From Mangifera indica (taxonomy: Eukaryota > Streptophyta > Magnoliopsida > Sapindales > Anacardiaceae), in contig NC_058137.1 of the NCBI RefSeq assembly GCF_011075055.1, forward strand, positions 4,454,771 to 4,518,770: a DNA stretch of 64,000 bases, in the 5' to 3' direction. Positions 12,201-22,261 of the stretch are shown here, piece by piece. The translations under genes and the position numbers were made by a program. How positions within the stretch are numbered: position 1 is the first letter of the stretch; every line of letters begins with the position of its first letter. The notes under the pieces are model-generated. The model was not told the origin of the DNA. It made no database searches and was given only the letters and a program-made list of their open reading frames with translations.

Positions 12201-15200
12201 GATAATAGTCTTGTATTTATCCTTCTGGGATATTTTATTTAGTTAGTTTTTCAAGGCTCACAAATTCTAGGTGGAGACTCATGCAAAAAGCCCATTTAAT
12301 ATTATCCATCTAATTTTAGGAACTTCCGGTTCAATTATTGTCATATTTACAAAACTTCTGGTTTTGTAAACAATATATATGAGTTAATATTTGAAACTTC
12401 AGGTTCAAATATTATTTCATATTTACAAAACAGCTGATTTTGTAGGAGAAATATTGAGATTAATTTTGGAAACTTCAGGTCCATATATTATCTCATATCT
12501 ACAAAACATCTGGTTTTATAATTAGTATTCAGAATATTATAATACGTATTCTGATTATGTTTTGGACTTCAAGTCCATATTTTTCACACTTTATGCAAAC
12601 TTCAGGTTGCAAAGGTGATATCATTATTAAAATAAAAACTTTGATGAAACTGGGGACTTCTGGCCCATATTTATGAAACTAGGGACTTTCGGCCCATAAA
12701 CATGTATTCTTATGATTTTACAAACTTCAAGTTGTAAATCGTAAAACTCGGGACTTCGGACCCATATATATGATTTTTTCACGATTTTACAAACTTCAGG
12801 TTGTAAATCGGATATAAATAAAAATAAATATTCAAATAAATAAAGATGCGAATAAATAAATATTCAAATAAATGGAATACAATAAAAATAAACATTTAAA
12901 TAATATCAGGACTTCCGGTCCAGATTCTTGGTTTTGTAAGCTTCAGGTTACAAATAATATTTATGACTTCAGGTCACAAATTTATAATTTCGTAAACTTC
13001 GGGTTACGAATGATATTTAAGATTTTAAATCCAGATTTATAATAGTCCAGACTTCAGGTCTAGATTCATAATATTGTAAACTTCAGGTTACAAATAATAT
13101 TCAGGACTTCAGGTCCAGATTTATGATATTCCAGACTTCAGGTCTAGATTCAAGAGTTTCAGAACTTCAGGTCCAGATTTACAATTTTACAAACTTCGGG
13201 TTGCAAATATTGTATGATTATAAATAAAAATTAAGCAGAAATATAACAGAAATTAAAAGTTAACTGGGACATCACAATTGAGATATTCGTATTTATAATA
13301 TTTAAGTAGCATAACGATATAATATAAATATATAATATACCTAAACTGATGGTGTTGATAACGTATTATAAAATTAATAAAGTAATTGACTTTTCAAATA
13401 AAATTATTAAGCCAAAGCATGGCAGAAGGAATAAAGAAACAAGAAGAAGCAGAAAGAAAGAAAGAAAGAATTGAGAGAGTAATTTTCTATTGAATCCGGA
13501 TGAAGAGAAGAGAAGAGAGAATTGCATATCTATCATGAAGGGCAAGGGGGCAGTATTTATAGACACTTGGCTGCCCCATTAGTCAACAAATATGGCTGTA
13601 AACATAGCCAATTTTCCAAGCCAATTTTCCAAGCTAATTTAATGCATTCCCATTGCCTTTTGGCCAAAGTCAATAATATTGGGTGGAAAAATCCACCATC
13701 TGCAACAGGAAGACATTTATAAATGGATTTTTGCTTTCCAAATTAAACGACTCCAACCTTTCGTCATTAACTTTTTATATAAATTAGAGTTGACATGATA
13801 AATAAATAACCGGTCAACATTTAGAAATAAAGAATAAAAATAATTTAAGTTTTCAAAAACATCGTTTTTTCCCTAGAGTTTTTAATTTTTAGATTCAATT
13901 TTTTGATAATATTTCTTCCTCTCCGACGACCTCCAAATGATGCCTCTTTTTCTCTGATGCGGTCTCCTTCTGACAATTCTCTTAGACAAAGAGTCTTCAT
14001 CATCGACAAAGACCTCGTCCTTATCTTTGGATGAAGACAAATCATTTTTGTCGATAACGATACCCAAGAGAACTATCAGAAGGAGACCGCATTGGAGAAG
14101 AAGAGATGTCCCCTGGAGGTCGTCGAAGAGGAAGAAACGATGTCAGAAAATTGAATTTGAAAATTTAAAAACCTTGAGGGGGAAAATACTGTTTTTGAAA
14201 ACTTGGGTTAAAGAAAATTGTTAGGTTTTAAGATTTAAGGGAGAAAATAAAATAAAATATAAATTTATTTTTAATAATACAGATAAAATGATAATTTTAT
14301 CTTTAAAATTATTAATTTTAATTACTCATAAATAGATAAATGAAAATTTTAAAGTTAACAAAGGGTGTAAGGTTTAGGGACCTTGGGTGAGAAAGAATCC
14401 TTTGCCCTTAGAAAAATAATAATAATAATATTATATATATATATATATATATATAAACTAGGTTGCTTTAGTGGTGAGAGATAGTCGATTAACAGAGAAA
14501 AAAGGAGTTCTCATTGTGGATAGGCGGTGGTTGGAGAAAGATAAGGGTGAGAAGAAATAGGTATTTTTTTAAAATTAGAATAATATTATTAGTTTTTAAA
14601 ATTTTAAAAAAAAAATAAGATGAAATTATATATTTTTTAATATTATTATTAAAATAATTATTTTATCTTTATTTGTAATAAAATTTTTTAATAAAAATTA
14701 GTTTATAGATAATTGTTTAAATTTTTAAAACTTTATAAATATATATTTGTGAAAAATAGTATTTTAGTTTTTATTTAAATAATTTAGAAATTTTATAGTA
14801 AATTAAGATACTGCAGTTATGGTGTGAAAAAAATGGTAAGAGAAAAACAATAAAATTATATTATTAGTTAATTAAATTATTTTAAATTAAAAATAAAATT
14901 ATATTTATTTATATAACAACATTTATAAATTTGTATTTATTTATATAATTTAAATAAATTAATATAATATTACTTAAAAAGAAAAAAACACGAACCGGTA
15001 GTCAAACGCTTCTTTTGTCCACCAGAAATACCCCTTCTCACCAAATCACCGACAATAGTATCTGCACATACGTCCAAGCCAAGAATCTGATGACGCAAGC
15101 AAATGTGGCATGTTTGGTCTCATAAACCAGCTTAAAAACACATCAACTTGAGAATGGAATGGAGATCAAACCTTGAGAACATAATCAGTGAACAAACTAG

Positions 15201-17597
15201 TCTGTTGCCCTGCAACAGCAGTGGCTTTCATGAATGAGTCAATCTCAGGATCTGGTTTAATTCCACCTTCTTTCTCTCTTCTTGAAACTTCTGCCACCAA
15301 TTCATATCTTGTGCCAACACTTAAACAGCGCCCAGAGAAATCCAATGTCTCTCTCACTGTCATCTCTCCATGGTGAAGATCATGTTGACCAATATATGCA
15401 CATGTCCTTTGAGGAACAAACTCATTTAATTCATGACCACAGTAGGTGATCTTCCCAGATGCCTGTTCGAAACTCCCAAGTAGTTAAAAGATTGCGAAAT
15501 CCAGTTGGGCAATGTTATGTGTATCAATTTTAAATACACAAATAGATATATATTTATACGTCATTATGCGATTAAGTGCTATTTTATTTTTAATTTAAAA
15601 TTGGGCCAAAGGACTTATTTCCACCCAAAGTATTATGTTTTTCTGAATATCCATTTCTTAATTATGAAAATATTAAATACTCACCTATGGGGTTAAGTTT
15701 GTTAGTTTTAACGAAAAAATTGGCCTAAGTTCTAAAAGAGGGGAGAGAAACCATTGGAGCATGGTGATGCATTGGGGGTCTTCGTCGTCAGCGTTAATAT
15801 TGGAGATTAAAAACTAAACCTAAGAAGGGAAAATGTCATTTTTTAAAACTTGGTTTAGGGGCCAAACTTTTAGTTTGTAAGGTTTAGAGGGAGAAAAAGA
15901 GATTAAATTTTAAGGAGTTAAAGTTTTGTTAACTTTAACTGCCCATGGGTAAGTGTTAGAGATTTTCAAAGTTAAGAGATGAGAAATTGAGAAAATATGA
16001 TATTTTGGGTGGGAATAAGTTATCAAGTTATACTTAGGGGACGTTTGGTTTGGGTAATATTTTATTACCAAATTAGAAAGATTAGTTTAAAGATAGAGTA
16101 CTGAGAAAATTACTGGGTATAAATGATTACTATGTTTAATAAAATTTGATAAAAATGGACGGTATAAATAATTAATGTGTTTGGTTAACTGTAATAAAAG
16201 AATACTAATAAATTATTTTATTTAAATGTCTTTGAATATAATTATTTTTAAATATTTTTTATATTATTTGTTATATTAATTAAAAATAAATTTATTTTTA
16301 TTTTAAAAAATTAATAAATAATAATATAATTATAATAAAATCAAGATTACTTTGATAATCTTTTAATACTTAAGGTAAAAGTGGTAATCAAATTATCACA
16401 TATATTACTAGTCACGTTAGTATTGATAATAAAACTGACAAACCAAATAAAGTAATATAAGTAATAAAAGATAAATTACTAAAATAATATTTAAAATAAG
16501 CAAACCAAACCGCCCCATAGTAGTTGTTGAATCAAGTTTTACGTTCATCCTGAAATTGGTGGACAAAAAGACTGACCCTTAAATCTCTGTCAAGCTTCCC
16601 TGCAAGTGCCAGCAACAGTGTGGTTTTGCCGGCAGCCGGAGCACCCAGAAGAAGTGTCATCCTGGATATATTTATTTCAGCAACAAACTAGTCAAAACAA
16701 AAACCAATAAAATATAGTGCTAGAATCACTCTCCCATCTGAAACATACAAATTACAATGAAAATATGAAATTACCTCGATGGTTTGACAATGCCACTAAC
16801 CCTATTAAGGATCTGTATTTTTCTCTTTTTTGATGGGACGAGTCGAAGCAATCCAAGAGCACTCTTCTTTCATGAAAAAGTAAACACACAGATTGATTGC
16901 CAAAAAGAACAACAACGTTAAATTTTACTTTCACAAAAGTAACCCATAACATAAACGACATTCAAATATAAAAATGTGACCAAACAGTTTTTGAATGATA
17001 CTTTAAAATAAATTAATTCTAAATGAAAATACCTCTATTGTGTTCAATGCAACATTAAGCAAAGAAGGAAGTGCTCTACTTCCTACATAGACATCTCCTT
17101 CTACTGATAATTGTTCATATCGAACTTCAATCTTTGGAATCTCAATTCCCACTCTGCATCAAACAAAAACATAAAAACACTCAAGAGAAAAAATAATATA
17201 AAAAGAAATCTTAAAACCATTATATTATCTACCTATCGATTCTTTCTCTAAGTCTTTTAAGAAAGTTTTCATTATCTTCTTCAACGGCCTTCAATATATT
17301 CTCCATTAACACTCTTTTTTCTTGCATTCCAAGCTTAGTAACATCTACTTCACCGTGAACCACCTTTCCATTATCAAGAACTTGTCTTATCATCCCTTTC
17401 TTCAGCCGATCAAACGTGGGTAAACGTTCGATTGCAGCCCACCTGAGCTCTTCTTCGTCATCATTACCCTCTCTTCCACTCTGGTTGAACACATTCGATG
17501 GAGCATTCCATGCGTCCCGGAAACTGGTGGAACCCACCCAGCTCCGCCGACTGCTCCACGTTCTTGACAGATCATCTCCGGCTAGAGCCGCAGCCAT
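212..17597 (-). CDS. ABCG34-like: Full-size ABCG (PDR-type) ABC transporter, 20 exons, intact
   Basis: Plasma-membrane ATP-driven exporters of this family move terpenoids, phenolics and other defence compounds; the substrate here is inferred only from the family. Exons in gene order: 17233-17597, 17033-17153, 16775-16866, 16577-16661, 15172-15462, 14996-15086, 4783-5683, 4429-4589, 4190-4293, 3929-4094, 3752-3838, 3153-3271, 2478-2810, 2066-2356, 1894-1977, 1590-1723, 1256-1483, 958-1129, 576-830, 212-484. All joins are GT-AG and in phase, giving 1450 aa, the normal family length. The start MAAALAGDD is the first ATG and has A at -3 and G at +4. NBD1 has Walker [10 protein letters not shown] (K about 205), signature ISGGQKKR (about 338-345) and Walker B VLIMDE. 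The first membrane domain follows. NBD2 has GISGAGKTT (K about 899), the family-typical degenerate signature LSTEQRKR and [11 protein letters not shown]; the second membrane domain ends in FLNFQTR. Intron 6 is 9.3 kb and full of transposons. Orthology to ABCG34/PDR6 rests on sequence impression and neighbours; ABCG29, 35 or 39 relatives are possible. Confidence 0.95.
5877..6665. mobile_element. Mutator-like MITE (copy A), intron 6 of ABCG gene
   Basis: The ends are inverted repeats. The left end resembles the complement of the right end, which finishes in AATAAGTCTTTGGCC, and similarity continues inward through a shared TACTTAnTAATTTTTTAAAAT segment. The centre (about 6215-6430) folds back on itself around GACGAAGAC-type sequence. 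It has the same design as the copies at 6751 and 19017 but more decayed ends, and its target duplication is not clear. No coding capacity. Confidence 0.6.
6751..7532. mobile_element. Mutator-like MITE (copy B) with 9-bp target duplication
   Basis: The left end GGCCAAAGGATTATTTCCCA and the right end (complement GGCCAAAGGATTATTTTCCA) are long inverted repeats. The element is flanked by the exact 9-bp direct repeat TTTTAGAAT at 6742-6750 and 7533-7541. A 9-bp duplication with long terminal inverted repeats indicates a non-autonomous Mutator-like element. The centre is a second inverted repeat around CTTCGTC/GACGAAG, so the whole 782 bp could form a foldback. It lies just outside the Copia insertion in intron 6. 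Confidence 0.85.
7654..7658. repeat. Left target-site duplication GGAAG of the Copia element
   Basis: GGAAG lies directly outside the left LTR and is repeated at 13708-13712 outside the right LTR, fixing both ends of the insertion. Confidence 0.85.
7659..7989 (-). repeat. 3' LTR of Copia element (331 bp)
   Basis: Direct repeat of 13364-13707. It contains a short purine-rich stretch (GAAAGAAAGAAAG on +) and a TATTTATAGACAC stretch, both conserved in the other LTR. It lacks the 13-bp CCAATTTTCCAAG duplication of the other copy. Confidence 0.93.
7990..8000 (-). other. Polypurine tract of Copia element
   Basis: In the element's sense this reads CCAAGGAGGAG, directly before the 3' LTR, the position and composition expected of the plus-strand primer. 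Confidence 0.75.
8279..11818 (-). pseudogene. pol: Copia pol (protease-integrase-RT-RNase H), broken by eight stops
   Basis: One continuous frame of 1180 codons including the final stop, with no frameshift. The protease region has the DSA active-site motif near its start. Next come GAG-pre-integrase (LWHDRLGH), integrase with acidic residues in DNAGEFTS and [10 protein letters not shown] with [11 protein letters not shown] and YVDD, and RNase H with [10 protein letters not shown]. It ends with a [12 protein letters not shown] Copia tail. In-frame stops lie at 11372-11374, 9434-9436, 9245-9247, 8870-8872, 8609-8611, 8420-8422, 8417-8419 and 8393-8395. All fit C-to-T or G-to-A changes of Gln, Arg or Trp codons. 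The frame begins with ATG directly at the protease; no capsid or nucleocapsid region precedes it. Confidence 0.88.
11974..13215 (-). repeat. Array of about 25 small hairpins in the Copia leader
   Basis: Successive short inverted repeats share a loop that on + reads TTCAG, TTCTG, TTCCG or TTCGG (sense RNA CTGAA, CAGAA, CGGAA, CCGAA). Clear cases on +: 11974-11990 stem AACTAC/GTAGTT; 12176-12188 and 12219-12231 ATCC/GGAT; 12320-12332 GAAC/GTTC; 12346-12370 a perfect 10-bp stem TTTACAAAAC/GTTTTGTAAA; 12563-12577 TGGAC/GTCCA; 12909-12921 and 13104-13116 GGAC/GTCC; 12964-12976 TGAC/GTCA; 13049-13061 and 13133-13145 AGAC/GTCT. Longer stems with a one-base bulge lie at 12387-12412, 12782-12810, 12987-13010 and 13073-13095. 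Stems differ but stay complementary. There is no long open frame. It sits between the primer site and pol, where gag would be expected. Confidence 0.85.
13346..13363 (-). other. Primer-binding region of Copia element
   Basis: In sense, CGTTATCAACACCATC follows directly after the 5' LTR. The related element at 21459 has CGTTATCAGTATGATCAG at the same place, supporting a shared primer site that is not the usual TGGTATCAGAGC. Confidence 0.6.
13364..13707 (-). repeat. 5' LTR of Copia element (344 bp)
   Basis: Direct repeat of 7659-7989 with four substitutions and an extra 13-bp CCAATTTTCCAAG unit. Flanked outside by GGAAG (13708-13712). Confidence 0.93.
13846..14403. mobile_element. Mutator-like MITE (copy C), left end missing
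   Basis: The right end GGTGAGAAAGAATCCTTTGCCC matches the family's inverted repeat, and the centre (13880-14150) is a foldback built around CTCCGACGACCTCC/GGAGGTCGTCG. The matching outer left arm is absent. Small open frames on both strands here come from the palindrome and are not genes. Confidence 0.6.
14404..14995. other. AT-rich end of ABCG intron 6
   Basis: Contains a (TA)n microsatellite at about 14431-14455 and otherwise low-complexity A/T sequence. I see no gene here. Confidence 0.6.
15604..16036. mobile_element. Short Mutator-like MITE (copy D), ABCG intron 4
   Basis: The left end GGCCAAAGGACTTATTTCCA and the inner part of the right end (GGGTGGGAATAAGT) are the family's inverted repeats, but the terminal GGCC on the right is decayed. 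At about 430 bp it lacks most of the central foldback. It directly abuts the next element. Confidence 0.6.
16037..16516. mobile_element. MITE with GGGGNCGTTTGGTT ends, ABCG intron 4
   Basis: The left end GGGGACGTTTGGTTTGGGTA and the right end (CAAACCAAACCGCCCC) are inverted repeats, and the AT-rich interior repeats GGTAATNNNNTTATTACC-like words. A related copy lies at 57197-57661. The ends resemble PIF/Harbinger or hAT MITEs; I cannot settle the superfamily because the target duplication is unclear. Confidence 0.6.
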
Positions 17598-17713
17598 GTT
17601 GATGTTGGATACCTTTAGGATATGATCGCAGAGCGTTCTTATGCACTTCAACTAAAATCTTTTATTGTAGAAAGGTAGATTTAAGACCAAATAAAAGAAT
17701 TTGAAAGAATTTT

Positions 17714-17727
17714 TTATATAAATATAA
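17714..17727 (-). promoter_or_regulatory. Candidate TATA box of the ABCG gene
   Basis: On the minus strand this reads as a TATTTATATAAA-like run about 120 bp upstream of the ATG, a plausible distance for a short leader. The surroundings are AT-rich, so chance is a real alternative. Confidence 0.35.
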
Positions 17728-17739
17728 AGAGACTTGAAG

Positions 17740-18105
17740 CGAATGCCAGCTAGTCCTGTAAGCGCTAAGCTTCACTCCTTGATCGAAGGACTGAGGGTTT
17801 GACGCCAGAGGGCTAAGGCATAGAGGCAAGTTGACTTTCAAGGTATTTTCACCCTCTCCTACTTAGCTTCCCTATAAAGCTAGTACGAATTTCCCGTGTT
17901 AAACATATTTATTCAATAATCAAGATTGGCTCCCTTTGATTGAGGTGCCTATGACTAAACAAAACCAAAGTGTCTGCAAATGAAACAAAGAAATATATAC
18001 AATAAATACTTGAACAGTTCAGTTATTTAGTGATTAATGTTCATAAATGCTTATACTGCTCCCATTTATCTTCAGAACGATTAATGTTCATAGATGCTTA
18101 TAGGT
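17740..18105. other. Upstream region of ABCG gene
   Basis: No gene seen. A moderately GC-rich patch at 17735-17850 was considered as a tRNA or SINE but shows no convincing A/B boxes or cloverleaf. Confidence 0.4.
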
Positions 18106-18900
18106 GGCGATGGGCCGGGCTGGCTCAGGCTCGGTCCATCGGCTAATGGGTTGGGCCGGCCCATATAAAAATGGACCTTAAATGGATTGACTTGACCTAT
18201 TTAATCAATATTTAAAAAAAAAATATTTAAAATTTTTAAACACAAATAATTTTTCAATTATTAAAATCGAATACAGTACTTTAAATATTTTATTTATAAT
18301 CTCTCATTTATGATGGAGGAATACCATAATTACATGATAAAAAATATTATAAATTATAATATAGTATAAATTAATTAATTCACATACTGTATAAATTATA
18401 AAATATAAATAAATATATATTATGATAATATTCAAATGGATTGAATTCATTTGATACTTAATCTATTTGTAATATTTTGTAATGATAAAATTAAAATAAA
18501 AATAAAATTATAAACACAAAGAATTATTATGTGTGAATTCAGATATTTTCTGAAAGAGAATTGATGAGAGAAAATAAGATTGAAAATATAATAAAACAAT
18601 TGAGATTGAGAGATTTGTAAATGAAAGTGAAAATGAAAAAAAAATTGAATGGATTTATATAAAAATAAATTAATTAATTAAAAAATTTTAAAAAAAATGA
18701 AGGCCAAGGCTTTAGCTACAAGGCAGAAGCCTTGCTTCTGCCAGCTAAAATAAGAAAAAAATATTATTTTTAAACAATATCAGGCAGGCTGGGTCAATCT
18801 ATAGGCTTAATATTAAAACCCGAGATCTAGCCCAATAGGCCCATGGGTTTAGCCCGATATGCTACAGTACCAGATCAGGTTTTTTTGTGTCGTGCTGAGT
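18106..18900. mobile_element. GC-ended transposon-like block (hAT-type MITE?)
   Basis: The left end is rich in GGGCCGGGCTGGCTCAGGC and GGGCCGGCCCA words. The right end has GGCTGGGTC, AGCCCAATAGGCCCA and GTCGTGCTGAGTGCC. Such GGGCC/GGCCC ends around an AT-rich middle are typical of a common plant non-autonomous DNA transposon type. A target duplication is not evident, so the boundaries are approximate. Confidence 0.4.
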
Positions 18901-19016
18901 GCCATTATCATTTTGGTCCCCAAGTTTAAGTCAAATCATCCAAAAATAACACTTAGATTCTTATCACTTTGTAACTGTTTATTTTATAAATGTCTTAAGT
19001 AATCTTAGTTTAGGTA

Positions 19017-19804
19017 GGCCAACAGAGTTGTTCCTACCCAATGCATAGTGAAAAACCCAAACTTCTACTTCCAATTTTCAAAAATTTAAATACTTACTCA
19101 TAAATAAATTTTCTGTTAAAAACCTGAGTTAGAGTTATAGATAAAACTATTATTTATTAAAAATTTTAAAAAATTAAAGTTTTATCACATTTTCTTCTTT
19201 AGACTTAAAAATTTCACAATTTTCCTCAACCCAAAGTTTAAAAAGTGACAAATACTCCATAAGATTTGTTCATTTTTTCTCTAATGACAATTCGCCATCT
19301 TCAGCTGTTGACTGTTGACTGTTGACTATCCTCCCTCTCATCTTATCTCTCTCTATCGTGATCCTCTCCCTTCTCTTTCAAGCCATATTCAATTGAGATG
19401 AAGAGAACGGTCTTCGTTTGAGACAAGATGTGTCATTTTTATTTTTGTCTCAATTGAAGACAATTAAAGAGGGAAGAGAGAGAGACCATAGGGAGAGATA
19501 AGATAGGAGGGAGGACAACCGACAACCAGAGGCAACAAATTTGTGTCAGAGAGAAGAGAAAAAAACCTTAGAAGATATTTGTCATTTTTCAAACTTTGAA
19601 TTAGGGGAAAATTGTGAATTTTTAAACTTGAAGAGAAAAATATAATAAAAATTTAATTTTTTAAATAAATAATGGTTTTACTCTTAACCCTAATTTAGCT
19701 TTTTAATATAAATTTATTTATAAATAAGTATTTAAATTTTTAAAAATTGAAAAATAGGAATTTGGGTTTCCATTCTAACTTGGCTGGGAATAAGTCTTTC
19801 GGCC
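19017..19804. mobile_element. Mutator-like MITE (copy E), near-perfect 9-bp duplication
   Basis: Terminal GGCC..GGCC with long inverted repeats (left arm near AAATTTAAATACTTACTCAT, right arm complement AAATTTAAATACTTATTTAT). It is flanked by GTTTAGGTA (19008-19016) and TTTTAGGTA (19805-19813), an 8/9 match. The 788-bp length nearly equals copy B. The central foldback contains TCTTCGTTTGAGAC and its complement. Confidence 0.8.
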
Positions 19805-19813
19805 TTTTAGGTA

Positions 19814-21458
19814 TATGACACTGTTAGATTAGGGGTATCTTAAACTTAAAATTTGTTTCTAAATACTTGTTAACTGACCTGAATCTATCTATTATTTTGA
19901 GGTTTTACTGGTTGTTTACTTCGGCCCAATCTCAAGAACCAACATTTAAGTCTACAAAACATGAAATACCCAAAATTTATTATAATATTTGTGGGTTTCT
20001 CACCCTATGAAGAAAGCCACTATTTTATGTATATATATATATATTTAGAACCATGCTACATCTGTACATTTTATTTTATAGATAATTTAGATATATAAAA
20101 TTATATATTATTATATGATCAGATGTTAGTTTATTTTTAATTTAAAATTATTTAATAACACAATATCTCATTATTTGTATACCCAAATTATGTATCAAAA
20201 GCATATAAAAATAGTTTTCATCATAAGATTAAATACTAATTTATCTTTAATTTAACATCATTCAATCATAAAATAATATATTATTTATATATCCAAATTA
20301 TATACCCTTAGTTTTGTTGATATATTTATATTCCTTTTGTGATTGTTTCTATTTGCAAACACAAATTCTTATATCCTTGTGTTATTTAAATTATTATTAT
20401 AATAATGGTATCTTTTTATGAATGTAAAATTTGAATATTTATTATAGGGATTTTTTGGTTTTTGATAATGGAATAACAATTAAAATTTTTAATTAAAAAT
20501 TAAATATATTATAAAAATCTTTTTTGGATCGATTTTATAAGATAATTAATTCACAAAAATATTATTTACATTTATAAAGTATTTATTAAATATGTTTTCT
20601 TTTACTTCCATTGACGATAACAAGCTGCGAAATTACCTTCAAAACCAAATATAAATCTGAACTTTGGTATTCACACGAAACACAAACGAAATTGGAGTTT
20701 TAAATCATGCCCGAAAGCTGGTGTGAAGATGAGACTCACGGCAAAGGTTGTTTCTCTTCACATGGCGGTTAGGGTTTTTCAAGGCTTTTGTAAGCACATG
20801 TAATGTGCGCCACATGGTTTCTTGCGTGAGAGAGCTGCACATTAATGTTAATGTGCGGGTCGCCCATAAGAACCGTCAGAAAATTTTGCACATGCCGTGG
20901 GTGCGTATAATTTAGGTATATCTCCAATCATAAAAAAAATACATAATTTATAAATCTAAATTATATAATAAAAATACATAGATAGCATTGCTGTTATTAT
21001 TTATATAAATATAAAATCTAGTATAGATGCCTTTATATAAATTCGTCTACAATGATACATATTTATCATTGGATTAAAAACATTGATGTAAAATGATATT
21101 GTACAATCTAAAATCAATGGTGTATATAGATGATTTTGATGAATTCATATTATCAATAATTAAAAAAAATAAAACTATGTGTTTCTATTTTAAATATAAA
21201 ATATATTAATTTTATATTAAAGATAAAATAATATTTAATTATATAATAATATATATTTAATTATATATTTAAAATAAATATGTATAATATTAATATAAAA
21301 AAATCTATGGAACCAAAGGGAGAAAAACAGTGGAAGTGACGAACAAGCTAATAAATTGAACTGGTAATTCGGATTTGAGAAGGTGCTTTCATTTCATATT
21401 GAGAACTCGAAAACTGAAAACAAAACATGACTTTGTGGAGAAAATTAAATTACATTCA
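19814..21458. other. AT-rich spacer
   Basis: Very AT-rich, with (TA)n at about 20028-20043 and a less AT-rich patch at about 20620-20900 without a usable reading frame. I see no gene. Confidence 0.5.
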
Positions 21459-21798
21459 TGATATGCATGTGGTTTTCCATCATGTGAACTCAATAGAGGG
21501 CTTGGTGGCTATGTATGTATTAATGAATTAGGCACAAATTTATTATGTTATGTACAAAAATAATGAATGTGTTATGTGAACACATTTAAGATCATTATTG
21601 GGAGTTAGTCAATTTTTTAGGCATGATGGGTGGTGAAGAAATGTTATATAAATCCCTGAACACTTGTATTCGGAGAGACAATTCTCACATCATTCTCTCC
21701 TTCAATAAAAGCTGGCAACTTCCGTTTCTTCTTTTATTATAAAATTTCAATTAGATAAATCTTGCATCTTTTTAATTTATTTAATTATATTTATAACA
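21459..21798 (+). repeat. 5' LTR of deleted Copia
   Basis: Shares blocks such as GACAATTCTCACATCATTCT, TTCAATAAAAGC and ATATTTATAACA with 23044-23353. The left edge is set by that alignment and is less certain than the right. Confidence 0.75.
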
Positions 21799-22261
21799 CG
21801 TTATCAGTATGATCAGTTCAAATATATTTTAATATTAATTATTTTTCAATTATATTATTGGTTTGTTTGTATATTATAAATACAAAAATCTCAATTATAA
21901 TATTGTCTTATTTACAAAATACAAACTATAGATATTTTAATTTTTTTTATTCTTCTATTTCATTTTTCATTTATAATTGTATTTAATTTGCAATCCAAAG
22001 TTTGTAAAATCATGAATCTGAATTCGAAGTCTTGAATATAATTTGTAATTTAAAATTTACAAAAATCATGAATCTAAATTTGAAGTTCTGAATATCATTT
22101 GAATATATAATTATATTATAATAATTGTATCCGATTTACAGTGAATTTATTAGCTCAATTTAGCTTTGCACCAACTCGTTGCTATTAAAACAGAATCAAA
22201 CATATACTCTGTTACCTATATAGAATTAAAGATTTGAAATTATTCTATTTTATCAAATCCC

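Larger units (their letters stand above)
7659..13707 (-). mobile_element. Ty1/Copia LTR retrotransposon in ABCG intron 6, gag-less, pol decayed
   Basis: A 6049-bp element on the minus strand, the same orientation as the host gene. It has LTRs at 13364-13707 (5') and 7659-7989 (3'), a primer-binding region just inside the 5' LTR, a hairpin-rich leader of about 1.5 kb, pol in Copia order (protease, integrase, RT, RNase H) at 8279-11818, and a purine tract beside the 3' LTR. I find no gag or zinc knuckle between the primer site and the protease. LTRs start TGTT and end AACA in sense. They differ at four positions plus a 13-bp tandem duplication, so the insertion is young. Eight in-frame stops in pol mean it cannot make its own enzymes. 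Confidence 0.92.

Noticed and set aside
11974..13215. CRISPR-like array
   Set aside because: Repeats are imperfect hairpins with changing stems and no regular spacers, inside a plant retrotransposon.
13882..14224. Short frames on both strands with Arg/Lys-rich products
   Set aside because: They lie in the palindromic centre of a MITE, which produces mirror-image frames.
17598..17651. 18-residue N-terminal extension of the transporter
   Set aside because: The upstream codon is TTG, not ATG; the first ATG is at 17597 in good context and matches the family N-terminus.
17735..17850. Possible tRNA or SINE upstream of the transporter
   Set aside because: GC-rich patch with a self-complementary CCTTGATCGAAGG, but no cloverleaf, A/B boxes or terminator.
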